A stretch of 34,292 bases of DNA from assembly GCA_017618355.1 (NCBI GenBank), contig JAFZUL010000087.1, forward strand, positions 1-34,292, in the 5' to 3' direction. Each line of letters begins with the position of its first letter. Within the stretch, counting starts at the first letter, position 1. Origin of the DNA: Muribaculaceae bacterium. Lineage in GTDB: Bacteria > Bacteroidota > Bacteroidia > Bacteroidales > Muribaculaceae. Under the pieces are notes generated by a model. The model had not been told where the DNA came from, searched no databases, and was given only the letters and a program-made list of their open reading frames with translations. Below, piece by piece: positions 26,971 to 33,732 of the stretch. The translations under genes and the position numbers were made by a program.

Positions 26971-27498
26971 ATGGATACACAGTATAAACTTTTTTTCGGA
27001 GGCGCTTTTGGCTTTGACTATCGTGACGACGACTTTGATATCGCAGCTGCTGAGGACTATAGGGCGCAAATTCTAGGCAGCATAGAGACCTTGCTCAAAC
27101 CCAAGGACATGAATGGTGTGCTTATTAATGACAACGTTCTATACATAGGTCCTTTCTATTTCGAGGCCGAGAGCATGAAGGCCGAGGATATCATTATGTG
27201 TGAAAAGCAGATGATAGAGAATTGCACCGATGCTATTTTTGTGCTCGATGAAGCGTCATGCCCTGGTACCATTGCTGAAATCATGTATGCCAACTCGCTA
27301 AAGAAATTCATTCATCTGTTTTATGTCAAGCATAACGAGGATGAGGAGACTGAGAGCCACCTGCATACTCCATGCTGGTATCCACTAATCTTCTGCCAAC
27401 TGACAAACACCGAGGCAAAACTGCATGAATGTGAGGACAAAAACGACGCAGCAAGAAAAATCATCGACCTGATAACATTCCATTATAGTGAACTTTAG
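26971..27498 (+). CDS. Nucleoside 2-deoxyribosyltransferase-like protein
   Basis: 175 residues with the flavodoxin-like fold pattern of the nucleoside 2-deoxyribosyltransferase superfamily: LFFGGAFGFDYRDD at the N-terminus, YIGPFYFEA, then IFVLDEASCPGTIAEIMYA, where Asp93 and the likely nucleophile Glu103 fit the family's active site. Such enzymes exchange or hydrolyse nucleobase-deoxyribose bonds; some relatives act on other nucleotides or signals, so the substrate is unsure. It has its own promoter and is convergent with ruvC; a palindrome array lies between them. Confidence 0.75.
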   Translation: MDTQYKLFFGGAFGFDYRDDDFDIAAAEDYRAQILGSIETLLKPKDMNGVLINDNVLYIGPFYFEAESMKAEDIIMCEKQMIENCTDAIFVLDEASCPGTIAEIMYANSLKKFIHLFYVKHNEDEETESHLHTPCWYPLIFCQLTNTEAKLHECEDKNDAARKIIDLITFHYSEL

Positions 27499-27595
27499 TG
27501 CTGAGCGCTAGTTTGCTACTTCGTTAGTTTGCCGCGCTGCGCGCTAGTTGGTCGCTACGCTAGTTTTCGGCTTCGCCAGTTTGCCGTTTTGCTAT
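27497..27595. repeat. Array of short palindromes joined by TAGTTTGC-like spacers
   Basis: About five units of 16-20 bases. Each starts with TAGTTTGC or a variant (TAGTTGG, TAGTTTTC, CAGTTTGC) and carries a short inverted repeat with a TTCG, TGCG or TACG centre, for example GCGC-TGC-GCGC and GGC-TTC-GCC. The stems differ while the spacer is kept. It lies between the convergent ends of the deoxyribosyltransferase-like gene and ruvC and covers the last codons of ruvC, so it may also end transcripts from both sides. Confidence 0.7.
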
Positions 27596-28153
27596 TCTTT
27601 CGGGGTGTTTTTTGATAAAGTCTTTCCAGGATTTAGAATCTGTTGTGGGGAAAGGCTTTTTGCTTTCGTAATAGTGGCATAGGGCCGCTGCGAGGGCGTC
27701 GGTTGCATCAAGGAGATCGGGCATAGTGGCGGGGTCAATGTTAAGCTGTCGCTGGAGCATCATCGCCACTTGCTCTTTGCTGGCGGCACCATTACCGGTG
27801 ATTGCCATTTTAATTTTGCGGGGCTCATACTCCGTGATAGGAACCTGCCTGGAGAGTGCTGCCGCCATCGCAACGCCTTGCGCTCGCCCCAGCTTGAGCA
27901 TCGACTGCACGTTTTTGCCGTAGAACGGTGCCTCTATCGCCATCTCGTCGGGCAAGAACTCCTCAACAAGGCTCAGTACGCGCTCGTAGATGCGCCGCAG
28001 TCTCATGTAGTGGTCGTCCATCTTATTGAGTTGCAACACACCCATAGCTATGAGCGATGGCTTACCGTTAGCCACTCCCAGCAGTCCATATCCCATGACG
28101 CTGGTGCCCGGGTCTATGCCTATTATTATTTTGTCAAAAACGTTCTTTTCCAT
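27560..28153 (-). CDS. ruvC: Crossover junction endodeoxyribonuclease RuvC
   Basis: It resolves Holliday junctions with RuvAB. 197 residues from ATG 28153; longer readings would extend into the DUF4286 gene. The four acidic metal-binding residues are Asp14 in [12 protein letters not shown], Glu74 in [10 protein letters not shown], and Asp149 and Asp152 in [14 protein letters not shown]. The body ends near residue 184 (KKHPE). The last ~11 residues ([12 protein letters not shown]) are encoded within the palindrome array at 27497-27595 and look like a tail added by repeat insertion. It lies 4 nt after DUF4286, the usual Bacteroidota pair. Confidence 0.95.
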   Translation of the reverse strand: MEKNVFDKIIIGIDPGTSVMGYGLLGVANGKPSLIAMGVLQLNKMDDHYMRLRRIYERVLSLVEEFLPDEMAIEAPFYGKNVQSMLKLGRAQGVAMAAALSRQVPITEYEPRKIKMAITGNGAASKEQVAMMLQRQLNIDPATMPDLLDATDALAAALCHYYESKKPFPTTDSKSWKDFIKKHPERIAKRQTGEAEN

Positions 28154-28157
28154 TATG

Positions 28158-28463
28158 CTAAATGTCGATGTTCTCCATAAAGGTGGTAAACCCTGCCACC
28201 TTATCGCCAAATCGATCAATTATCGCCTGATGCAGCGCTTTGCCCACTTCCTGATTCCATTGCTGCAAGAGCCTGAGCGAGTCGGCTTGCAGTTGTAGCG
28301 CAAAGCATGCCCCACCCTCGTTGTGCCCCATAAGCCGCATGAGCCTGGGATGGCTAACTAGGCCTTTCTCTGTGGCTCGCGGCAGGAATTCCTGCTTTAT
28401 CCAGTCTATAAACTCACCGCTAATGGAGCACTCCACATGATATGTAGTGTTGCAGATAATCAT
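28158..28463 (-). CDS. DUF4286 family protein
   Basis: 101 residues from ATG 28463, giving the family N-terminus [11 protein letters not shown]; longer readings add a spurious hydrophobic stretch. DUF4286 is a small ferredoxin-like-fold family without known function, nearly always beside ruvC in Bacteroidota. A full consensus promoter (28469-28499) ends only six bases before the ATG, so the message may be leaderless or nearly so. Stop and the ruvC start are separated by 4 nt. Confidence 0.88.
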   Translation of the reverse strand: MIICNTTYHVECSISGEFIDWIKQEFLPRATEKGLVSHPRLMRLMGHNEGGACFALQLQADSLRLLQQWNQEVGKALHQAIIDRFGDKVAGFTTFMENIDI

Positions 28464-28468
28464 CAGTG

Positions 28469-28499
28469 CAAAATTACACAGAAAAATGGAATAAAGCAA
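28469..28499 (-). promoter_or_regulatory. Promoter of DUF4286-ruvC, ending at the start codon
   Basis: TTG (28499-28497) and TAATTTTG (28476-28469) are separated by 20 nt on the minus strand. The predicted transcription start falls within a few bases of ATG 28463. Confidence 0.65.
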
Positions 28500-28503
28500 T
28501 AGA

Positions 28504-28554
28504 AGAGGACAAGAAAACGAAAGGCGCCGCTTCAAGGATACTTGAAACGACGCC
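28504..28554 (-). terminator. Intrinsic terminator of the Gly/Asn-rich protein gene
   Basis: Arms GGCGCCGCTTCAAG (28523-28536) and CTTGAAACGACGCC (28541-28554) pair over 14 positions with two wobble pairs and a 4-base loop. On the minus strand the stem is followed by TTTCGTTTTCTT. It separates the gene ending at 28607 from the DUF4286 promoter. Confidence 0.75.
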
Positions 28555-28606
28555 ATTGTTGAGCGAAATATGAAAAGGAATAATATTAAGTTATAAATGT
28601 CAAGTT

Positions 28607-30067
28607 TTATGCTCCAAAGGTGAGCACTGTGAAGTAACGTCCACCGTCATACATGGTGTTGAGGTTCACAAATCCGCTGCCGTCGCGTCCGTACCACGAG
28701 AAGTGGCCGTTGCCGCTGGTGATAGGTGTTCCAAAGGTGTTGCACAGCGAGTTATATAGGCTGCGGAAGCGGTAGTCATCCTGATAAGAGGTTGAGGTGA
28801 CAAACTCAGCGTAGCACATACCACCATTGGTGTCGTATTGCAGCATCACATCGGGCCAGCTGTAACCCATCATGTTCACGTCGCGCAGATAAACCACATT
28901 GTCCTGATATCCGTCGATGTCATAGCCGTTATAGTACAGGTAGTTGAGCGAAGCATCGAGATAGGTGCCAAACTCCAATCCCAGAACTCCCGAGATAATT
29001 GGCGCCGATACATAGAAACGGTAGCCAGTAGGAATGATTGGGCGATAGTACCATATTAAGCGTGGACGCCACTGACGGAAAGGAGGAGCGATTGGGGCAT
29101 GCCAGCTCCAGCGGTTGTAGCGGTAATAGTCGTACCAGCGGTCGCGTGGTCCGCGAGGACGAACACTGCTGTGCCAGCGATAGCGGTTATAGTCGGGGCG
29201 TGGGCCACCGTGGTTGATGCCACCGTGATGTGGACCACCAGGACGGCCATATCCACCTTGTCCACCGGGACGGCTGTTGCCTGGGCCGCCTGGACGGTCA
29301 TTGCCAGGGCGATAGTTGCCGCCGTGATTGCCTCCATTTCCACCGGGACGATGGTTGCCATTGCCAGGGTTCACATTGCCCCCACCATGGTTGCCTCCGT
29401 TTCCACCGGGACGATGGTTGCCATTGCCAGGTGTCACATTTCCGTTACCGGGACGGTCGTTACCGCCACCAGGACGAGTGTTACCACCACCATTATTGCC
29501 GCCAGGACGGTTGTTGCCGTTGCCGGGGATCACGCTTCCTTTGCCCTTGTCCGCTTGGTTGCCAGGCTGATAGATGCGATTGTTATCGTTGTAATTGCTG
29601 TTGTTCTCAGGACGGCCAGGGTTGGCGTTGGGACGCTGGTTTTGATAGCCTTTGTTGTCGCCGCCATGGTTTCTTCCGCCGCCGTTATTGCCGCCACCAT
29701 GGTTGCTACCACCACGAGGACGGTTATCGCCACCGCTAGGCGAGTACGACGGACGGTTGTTAGAATTGCCCATACTCTGCGAGCTGCCACGGTTGCTTGG
29801 GCTACTGGGTGTGTTTGGGCGAGTTTGAGGTGCCGGTGCAGCGCTGCGGTTGCTGCTACTTGGGCGTGATTGTGGTGCCGATACGCTGCGGTCGGAATGG
29901 TTACTCGATGAAGAAGACTGTTGCATCGACGATCTTGGGCGGTCGCTACCGCCACCTGATCCATGTCCACCTGGTCTTCGACCTTGTGCCGAAGCTGGCG
30001 CTGCGAGAGCTATGATTGCCGCCAAGAGCGCCACACTTGATAATACGTGATAAAATTTACTTTTCAT
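28607..30067 (-). CDS. Exported Gly/Asn/Pro/Arg-rich repeat protein, function unknown
   Basis: 486 residues: signal peptide ending near ASA (residue 27), a Ser/Gly/Arg/Asn low-complexity region to about residue 295 with many NRPGG, GNGNHRPGG and NHGGG units, and an aromatic, Tyr/Trp-rich globular C-terminal part (about 300-486) with YRWHSSVRPRG, WYDYYRYNRWSWH and a closing GRYFTVLTFGA. At DNA level a 63-base unit (21 residues) occurs twice, from 29331 and 29394. The repeat part is probably disordered and positively charged; an envelope or matrix protein is a guess. The large plus-strand frame opposite it is an artefact of the repeats. A clear terminator follows. Confidence 0.85.
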   Translation of the reverse strand: MKSKFYHVLSSVALLAAIIALAAPASAQGRRPGGHGSGGGSDRPRSSMQQSSSSSNHSDRSVSAPQSRPSSSNRSAAPAPQTRPNTPSSPSNRGSSQSMGNSNNRPSYSPSGGDNRPRGGSNHGGGNNGGGRNHGGDNKGYQNQRPNANPGRPENNSNYNDNNRIYQPGNQADKGKGSVIPGNGNNRPGGNNGGGNTRPGGGNDRPGNGNVTPGNGNHRPGGNGGNHGGGNVNPGNGNHRPGGNGGNHGGNYRPGNDRPGGPGNSRPGGQGGYGRPGGPHHGGINHGGPRPDYNRYRWHSSVRPRGPRDRWYDYYRYNRWSWHAPIAPPFRQWRPRLIWYYRPIIPTGYRFYVSAPIISGVLGLEFGTYLDASLNYLYYNGYDIDGYQDNVVYLRDVNMMGYSWPDVMLQYDTNGGMCYAEFVTSTSYQDDYRFRSLYNSLCNTFGTPITSGNGHFSWYGRDGSGFVNLNTMYDGGRYFTVLTFGA

Positions 30068-30253
30068 ATTCGTTATATTTTAATGTTTGTGATTAAATTT
30101 TCTATATCATCAACCTTGTATGTGGCCGACAATGTATTGTATTGACCATTTTTTACCACATTAGTTTAATTATTGTTTTCTGAAAACCTACCAAAAATGG
30201 GTGAGTAAGGTGTTTTTATAGACAAATGCGCTAAAAGCATAGAAGTTTCAAAA

Positions 30254-30706
30254 TCAGTTTTGTGAAGCTTGCAGCTCGCTACACTGCGGACACAGGCCTT
30301 TGAGCACATAATTGATGCTGTGAACCTCGAAGTTCCCTGGCAACGCCACCACAGGCGCGGCGATGCGGCTCAGGCAGAAGGTACGCTGGCAACGCTCGCA
30401 GTAGAAATGGGCGTGCATGTCGTCGAGGTGCTCACCCTCCTCGCCGCAGTGGCAGTCGGCGTGGCACACGGCATACTTGAGCGAACCTGTGCCGTCGTCT
30501 ATGGCATGGATGAGGTGATGGGTAAGAAACAAGGTAATGCAGCGGTAAATCGTGGATTTATCCACTGTGTCAAGCTTGTCTTCAAGGCTCTGCAGCGAGA
30601 ATGCGTCATCGCAACTGGTCATCGCTTTGAGAACGAGGATGCGCATCGCGGTGGGTTTAATGTCGCGCTGCTCAAGCATGTCAATGATATGTTGGTCCTT
30701 TTCCAT
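30254..30706 (-). CDS. Fur-family transcriptional regulator
   Basis: 150 residues from ATG 30706 (a GTG two codons upstream is the alternative). N-terminal winged helix (about 1-80) with IKPTAMRILVLKAM and the recognition helix DKSTIYRCITLF. The C-terminal dimerisation part carries Cys103-x-x-Cys106 and Cys139-x-x-Cys142, the structural zinc site, and a His-rich HAHFYC segment (98-103). An additional CHADCHCGEE stretch at 81-90 may bind metal. Fur, Zur or PerR type cannot be decided. It starts 2 nt after the long Pmp3-like gene and is probably co-transcribed with it. Confidence 0.92.
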   Translation of the reverse strand: MEKDQHIIDMLEQRDIKPTAMRILVLKAMTSCDDAFSLQSLEDKLDTVDKSTIYRCITLFLTHHLIHAIDDGTGSLKYAVCHADCHCGEEGEHLDDMHAHFYCERCQRTFCLSRIAAPVVALPGNFEVHSINYVLKGLCPQCSELQASQN

Positions 30707-30708
30707 TG

Positions 30709-31044
30709 TCACCAGCCTTGCCAGCCTCCTGACTGATTATTGTTAGACATCCTGCGCGGACGGTCGAATGGCGACTGCTGCGAGGTGCCATTGCCCAAGT
30801 TGCTTCTGTTTCCTGCTGAGTGCTGGCTAGTGTTTGACGAGCGGCTATTCTGCATCTTGCTCACCTGATGAGAATTATCGCCCTGCATGCGCTGCTCGCG
30901 TTTGAGCACGACAAAAGCGTATATCACACCAGGAATCCATCCCAAGCACGTGAGAACGAAAGCGACAAGATAAGTGCCGCATCCCTTGTCAACTACGGCA
31001 AAGGGCGGAAACACAACAGCCAATATCTTTCTAGTTAAGGACAA
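30709..31044 (-). CDS. YqaE/Pmp3 family membrane protein with Ser/Asn/Gln-rich tail
   Basis: 111 residues. The first ~52 form the Pmp3/YqaE (UPF0057) two-helix unit: ILAVVFPPFAVVDKGCG and LTCLGWIPGVIYAFVVL. The remaining ~60 are a polar tail rich in Ser, Asn, Gln and Arg. Family members are small stress-related membrane proteins affecting membrane potential or ion balance in yeast and plants; bacterial function is unsettled. A paralogue without the tail lies 81 nt upstream. The Fur-family gene follows after 2 nt. Confidence 0.88.
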   Translation of the reverse strand: MSLTRKILAVVFPPFAVVDKGCGTYLVAFVLTCLGWIPGVIYAFVVLKREQRMQGDNSHQVSKMQNSRSSNTSQHSAGNRSNLGNGTSQQSPFDRPRRMSNNNQSGGWQGW

Positions 31045-31071
31045 CTTTTATAAGTTTTAAGTGATAACTCT

Positions 31072-31085
31072 GCGCCTGACGGCGC
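31072..31085. repeat. Mini-hairpin between the two Pmp3-like genes
   Basis: GCGCC-TGAC-GGCGC, a perfect 5-bp stem with a 4-base loop, same stem as at 22560-22572. It lies in the leader between the two paralogues. Confidence 0.6.
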
Positions 31086-31125
31086 TTTAATTCTTCATTG
31101 CCATAACCCTTGGTTGAAAGCCAAA

Positions 31126-31284
31126 TTATGAGTCCTTGTTGTTTAGAATCACAAGGGCGGCAATCACACCAGGAACCCATCCAAAGCAAGTGAGGATGAA
31201 TGTGATAAGAAATGACCCACAGCCTTTGTCAATCACAGCCAGTGGCGGAAAGATGATAGCAAATATAACTCTTAAGCAGGACAT
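31126..31284 (-). CDS. Short YqaE/Pmp3 family membrane protein
   Basis: 52 residues from ATG 31284, easily missed because of its size. It contains the whole Pmp3 unit: IFAIIFPPLAVIDKGCG followed by LTCFGWVPGVIAALVIL and a short polar end NNKDS. It is closely similar to the first half of the 111-residue paralogue downstream, and the leaders of both share TAAGTTTTAAGT, so the pair probably arose by tandem duplication, with one copy gaining or losing the polar tail. Confidence 0.88.
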   Translation of the reverse strand: MSCLRVIFAIIFPPLAVIDKGCGSFLITFILTCFGWVPGVIAALVILNNKDS

Positions 31285-31402
31285 GATTTTGTAAGTTTTA
31301 AGTTATTAATGTTCTAAGTTAAATGGAGCAAAAATCATGCCATATTTCGGAATCGGAGCGGGGTTTTATTCTTTATACTAACTAAACATTCTAGATTGTG
31401 CA

Positions 31403-32983
31403 TTAGCTCGTTCGGCTCTCTCGTGGCAGAGGTTTCACCTCGGAGGCGTTGAAGTAGTAGTTCAACTGGAACACACCCTTCTCATAACCCATCACCACCA
31501 CGCAGCCGTCGTCGCTGGTGAAAGTGCCGTCGTCATTGATGCCAAATCCCTTCTTGCCCATCTGCTGGGTGATAAGCTGCAATATCTCCTCCTCGGTGCC
31601 TGGCTTGCACTCCCTGACGGGGAACTGAAGCGTCACACCACGAACCACAGCGTTGTAGTTAAACTGGGCCGAAGACTGAGCAGTCGACGCAATGCTGTCG
31701 CCGGCACTCGGCGCAGCAGCTTTTAGCGAGGCTATCTCTCGGTCGAAATGATAGGTGATAATCACTGGCGGCAGCGGACCCGTAAGGTCGGTAGCGCCCA
31801 CGTAATTATCGGGGTTCATTCCCACCGCCTGGTTTATCTCCATCAACGTTGCACCCTTGCGCACGTTGAACACGGCATCCTTGTCAAATAGCTGCAGCAT
31901 AGTAGCCGCCACCTTTGCGGGGTTCACATATCCTCGACCAGCCGCCTCTTCGAAATTGTTGCTATCGATGAAGTCAACAAACTTGGCTTTGCCCACCTGT
32001 TTGCCTTTTTCATCAACAATCATCATTACCGAGTCTTGGGCAACGATAAATCTACTTGGAGTTAGATTGACAATACCATCATACTTGATGCTGATAAGCG
32101 AATCGTTATTGTTATCCACGAGTCCCATGCGGTCGCCCTTGATGACCATGTAGCGGTCATTGCCCACATGCTTCACGTCGCGGTAATTGGCGTCTCTTAT
32201 CTTCTTGGGCAAAGCCAGAGTGTCGCTTGTCTCTTTGCCTTTCTTGTCGAGATATACTATTTTCTGGTCTTTTGCCAGCATCACCTTGAGGGTACCATTG
32301 ATGAAATAGCGGTTGATGGGCAGGTATTTCTCGCTGTCGAAGTCAAACAGCTTCTCGCCTTTCTTGTCGATAACCACCAGACTCGACACAGCTGTAGTGT
32401 CGGCAACCTGACTCTCCGATACCAATGCAGCGTCATCGAAGAGGAAGGCGTTGGCGAGACCAAGATGTGGGCTTATCACAGTGTCGCCCTTAGTATCGAT
32501 AAAACCGCTCAACCCCATGTCGTCTTTAACGATAGCGAGGTCGCCGAGGAACATCGACGCCGAATTGATGCTTGGCGGCAGCTTCTTCACAGTCTGGCAG
32601 TTCTTGTCGATCACCTGCAGGTCCTCTCCAGGCAGACAGGCTACGGCATACCCGCCGTTGAAACTCGTCGCTGAGCAGTAAGGCTCGCTGTTTACAGGCT
32701 TTGAGCAGTCATTAACGTTATAATAGTTGATGCGAGCAGTCTCGTTGTCATAGACGTAGAACATATCCTCATGCACTGCCGAAGGCATGCCGCTGATAGT
32801 GTTCTTGGCAACCACGTCGCCATTCTCAATGTTGATAATGCTCCACTTGTCGCTGCCCTGCAGTCTCACTATAAGATATTTGGCCTCCTCCTTAAAAGGA
32901 TAAACACCCTTATCTTTGCTGCCACATGAGCAAAGCGCCACAAGAGCAACGAAAAATGTGCAGATATAGAAAATTTTCTTCAT
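31403..32983 (-). CDS. WG-repeat-type lipoprotein
   Basis: 526 residues from ATG 32983; an ATG at 33019 would put twelve polar residues before the signal peptide and run into the toxin gene. Signal MKKIFYICTFFVALVALCSC with the lipid-modified Cys20. The mature part has repeated beta units of the WG/KWG kind (SGFIDTKGDTVISP, VVIDKKGEKLFDFD, IVYLDKKGKETSD, MGLVDNNNDSLISIKYDG), typical of a beta-propeller-like surface lipoprotein. The last ~150 residues, from VNPAKVAATML, form a separate region of unknown type. Binding role likely; ligand unknown. Confidence 0.87.
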   Translation of the reverse strand: MKKIFYICTFFVALVALCSCGSKDKGVYPFKEEAKYLIVRLQGSDKWSIINIENGDVVAKNTISGMPSAVHEDMFYVYDNETARINYYNVNDCSKPVNSEPYCSATSFNGGYAVACLPGEDLQVIDKNCQTVKKLPPSINSASMFLGDLAIVKDDMGLSGFIDTKGDTVISPHLGLANAFLFDDAALVSESQVADTTAVSSLVVIDKKGEKLFDFDSEKYLPINRYFINGTLKVMLAKDQKIVYLDKKGKETSDTLALPKKIRDANYRDVKHVGNDRYMVIKGDRMGLVDNNNDSLISIKYDGIVNLTPSRFIVAQDSVMMIVDEKGKQVGKAKFVDFIDSNNFEEAAGRGYVNPAKVAATMLQLFDKDAVFNVRKGATLMEINQAVGMNPDNYVGATDLTGPLPPVIITYHFDREIASLKAAAPSAGDSIASTAQSSAQFNYNAVVRGVTLQFPVRECKPGTEEEILQLITQQMGKKGFGINDDGTFTSDDGCVVVMGYEKGVFQLNYYFNASEVKPLPRESRTS

Positions 32984-33008
32984 ATAAAATCTATTATTCT
33001 CAACTTTG

Positions 33009-33284
33009 TTATTTATCATTATAATGTCCCCAAGCAGATAAAACCAAGACTACAATTTCTTTCTCAAATATCTGATATACAAGTCTGTGTTTTTTTGTAA
33101 TCCGTCGGCTCCATCTTCCTTCGGGCTGACCTTTGAGTTGCTCGGGATGTCCTGTTCCAGTGGTAGGGTGTTCTCGAAGTTCGTCAATCAGTTTTTGCAC
33201 TTTCAGAAAAGACTTGGGCTCTGTCTTGGCAAGAATTACAATGTCTTTTTCGGCTTCGGGAGATATTGTTATACTATAACTCAT
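33009..33284 (-). CDS. Txe/YoeB-type toxin (mRNA interferase)
   Basis: 91 residues of the RelE/YoeB superfamily. In Escherichia coli YoeB the active residues are Glu46, Arg65, His83 and Tyr84; here Glu48, Arg67 in KKHRLVY and His87-Tyr88 in AWGHYND fit. WSRRI before them is also typical. It cleaves mRNA at the ribosome when free of antitoxin. Its ATG lies 11 nt inside the antitoxin frame, a normal coupled arrangement. Gene symbol left open because the antitoxin is not of the usual type. Confidence 0.92.
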   Translation of the reverse strand: MSYSITISPEAEKDIVILAKTEPKSFLKVQKLIDELREHPTTGTGHPEQLKGQPEGRWSRRITKKHRLVYQIFEKEIVVLVLSAWGHYNDK

Positions 33285-33540
33285 ATCCTCTGCGTTTCAA
33301 GTATGCAGTTAAATCTTCATTAGCGAGCATAGTGCTGCACTCGCCTGATTCATATGCCTTTATTCCACGATTGAGCTTTTCGTTAAACTCTTCCTCGGTC
33401 ATTAAGGTGTCGTCTTTATCCTTGCTATTAAGCACACCCTGAAGAGCTTTGATGCCTTTTACCATCAACGCCTCATTAGAGCATATCTTTTGTAATAGTC
33501 CAAATAATTGGCTATTCATTTCTAACTGTTCTTGTGTCAT
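33274..33540 (-). CDS. Antitoxin of the YoeB-type pair, not clearly YefM
   Basis: 88 residues, mostly helix: N-terminal MTQEQLEMNSQLFGLLQKI, a middle region, and an acidic part TEEEFNEKLNRGIKAYESGE followed by LTAYLKRRGYEL. Position (upstream, overlapping by 11 nt) and size mark it as the antitoxin. It lacks the obvious YefM/Phd N-terminal pattern, so the DNA-binding part may be of another kind or absent. The C-terminal half probably wraps the toxin. A -7 box lies about 30 nt upstream. Confidence 0.8.
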   Translation of the reverse strand: MTQEQLEMNSQLFGLLQKICSNEALMVKGIKALQGVLNSKDKDDTLMTEEEFNEKLNRGIKAYESGECSTMLANEDLTAYLKRRGYEL

Positions 33541-33565
33541 AATTATTCCGTCTTATCAATCAATC

Positions 33566-33573
33566 TGCAAAAA
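33566..33573 (-). promoter_or_regulatory. -7 box for the toxin-antitoxin operon
   Basis: TATTTTTG on the minus strand, 26 nt before the antitoxin ATG. No correctly spaced -33 TTG was seen. Confidence 0.45.
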
Positions 33574-33670
33574 TACTATTTTTATAGGAATAATGAGCTA
33601 TTTCTTGACAAAAATGCGATTAAGCGAGAAAAGCTGAGCTTGCTCAATGCTTTGCGAGCGTGAGCATTTT

Positions 33671-33708
33671 ATCCAAAAAACTCACGAACTGTGTTGCCCG
33701 TGAGTTTT
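33671..33708 (-). terminator. Terminator of the fructose-bisphosphate aldolase gene
   Basis: AAAACTCACG (33677-33686) and CGTGAGTTTT (33699-33708) form a 10-bp stem with a 12-base loop, and on the minus strand the stem runs into TTTTTTGG. It lies 25 nt after the aldolase stop. It could also act on plus-strand transcripts, where CTTTTT follows. Confidence 0.8.
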
Positions 33709-33732
33709 CTTTTTGGTCATGTTACGCAGAAA

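Noticed and set aside
27497-27595. Possible CRISPR array
   Set aside because: The constant part is only about 8 bases, units are 16-20 bases, and the variable parts are palindromes; no cas gene is present.
28464-28556. Longer DUF4286 protein with hydrophobic N-terminus
   Set aside because: It would include the promoter and part of the preceding terminator, and the family begins at [11 protein letters not shown].
29099-29869. Long plus-strand frame opposite the Gly/Asn-rich protein
   Set aside because: The frame is open because the repeat codons of the minus-strand gene read as Val/Ala/Thr strings; the minus-strand frame has a signal peptide, globular end and terminator.
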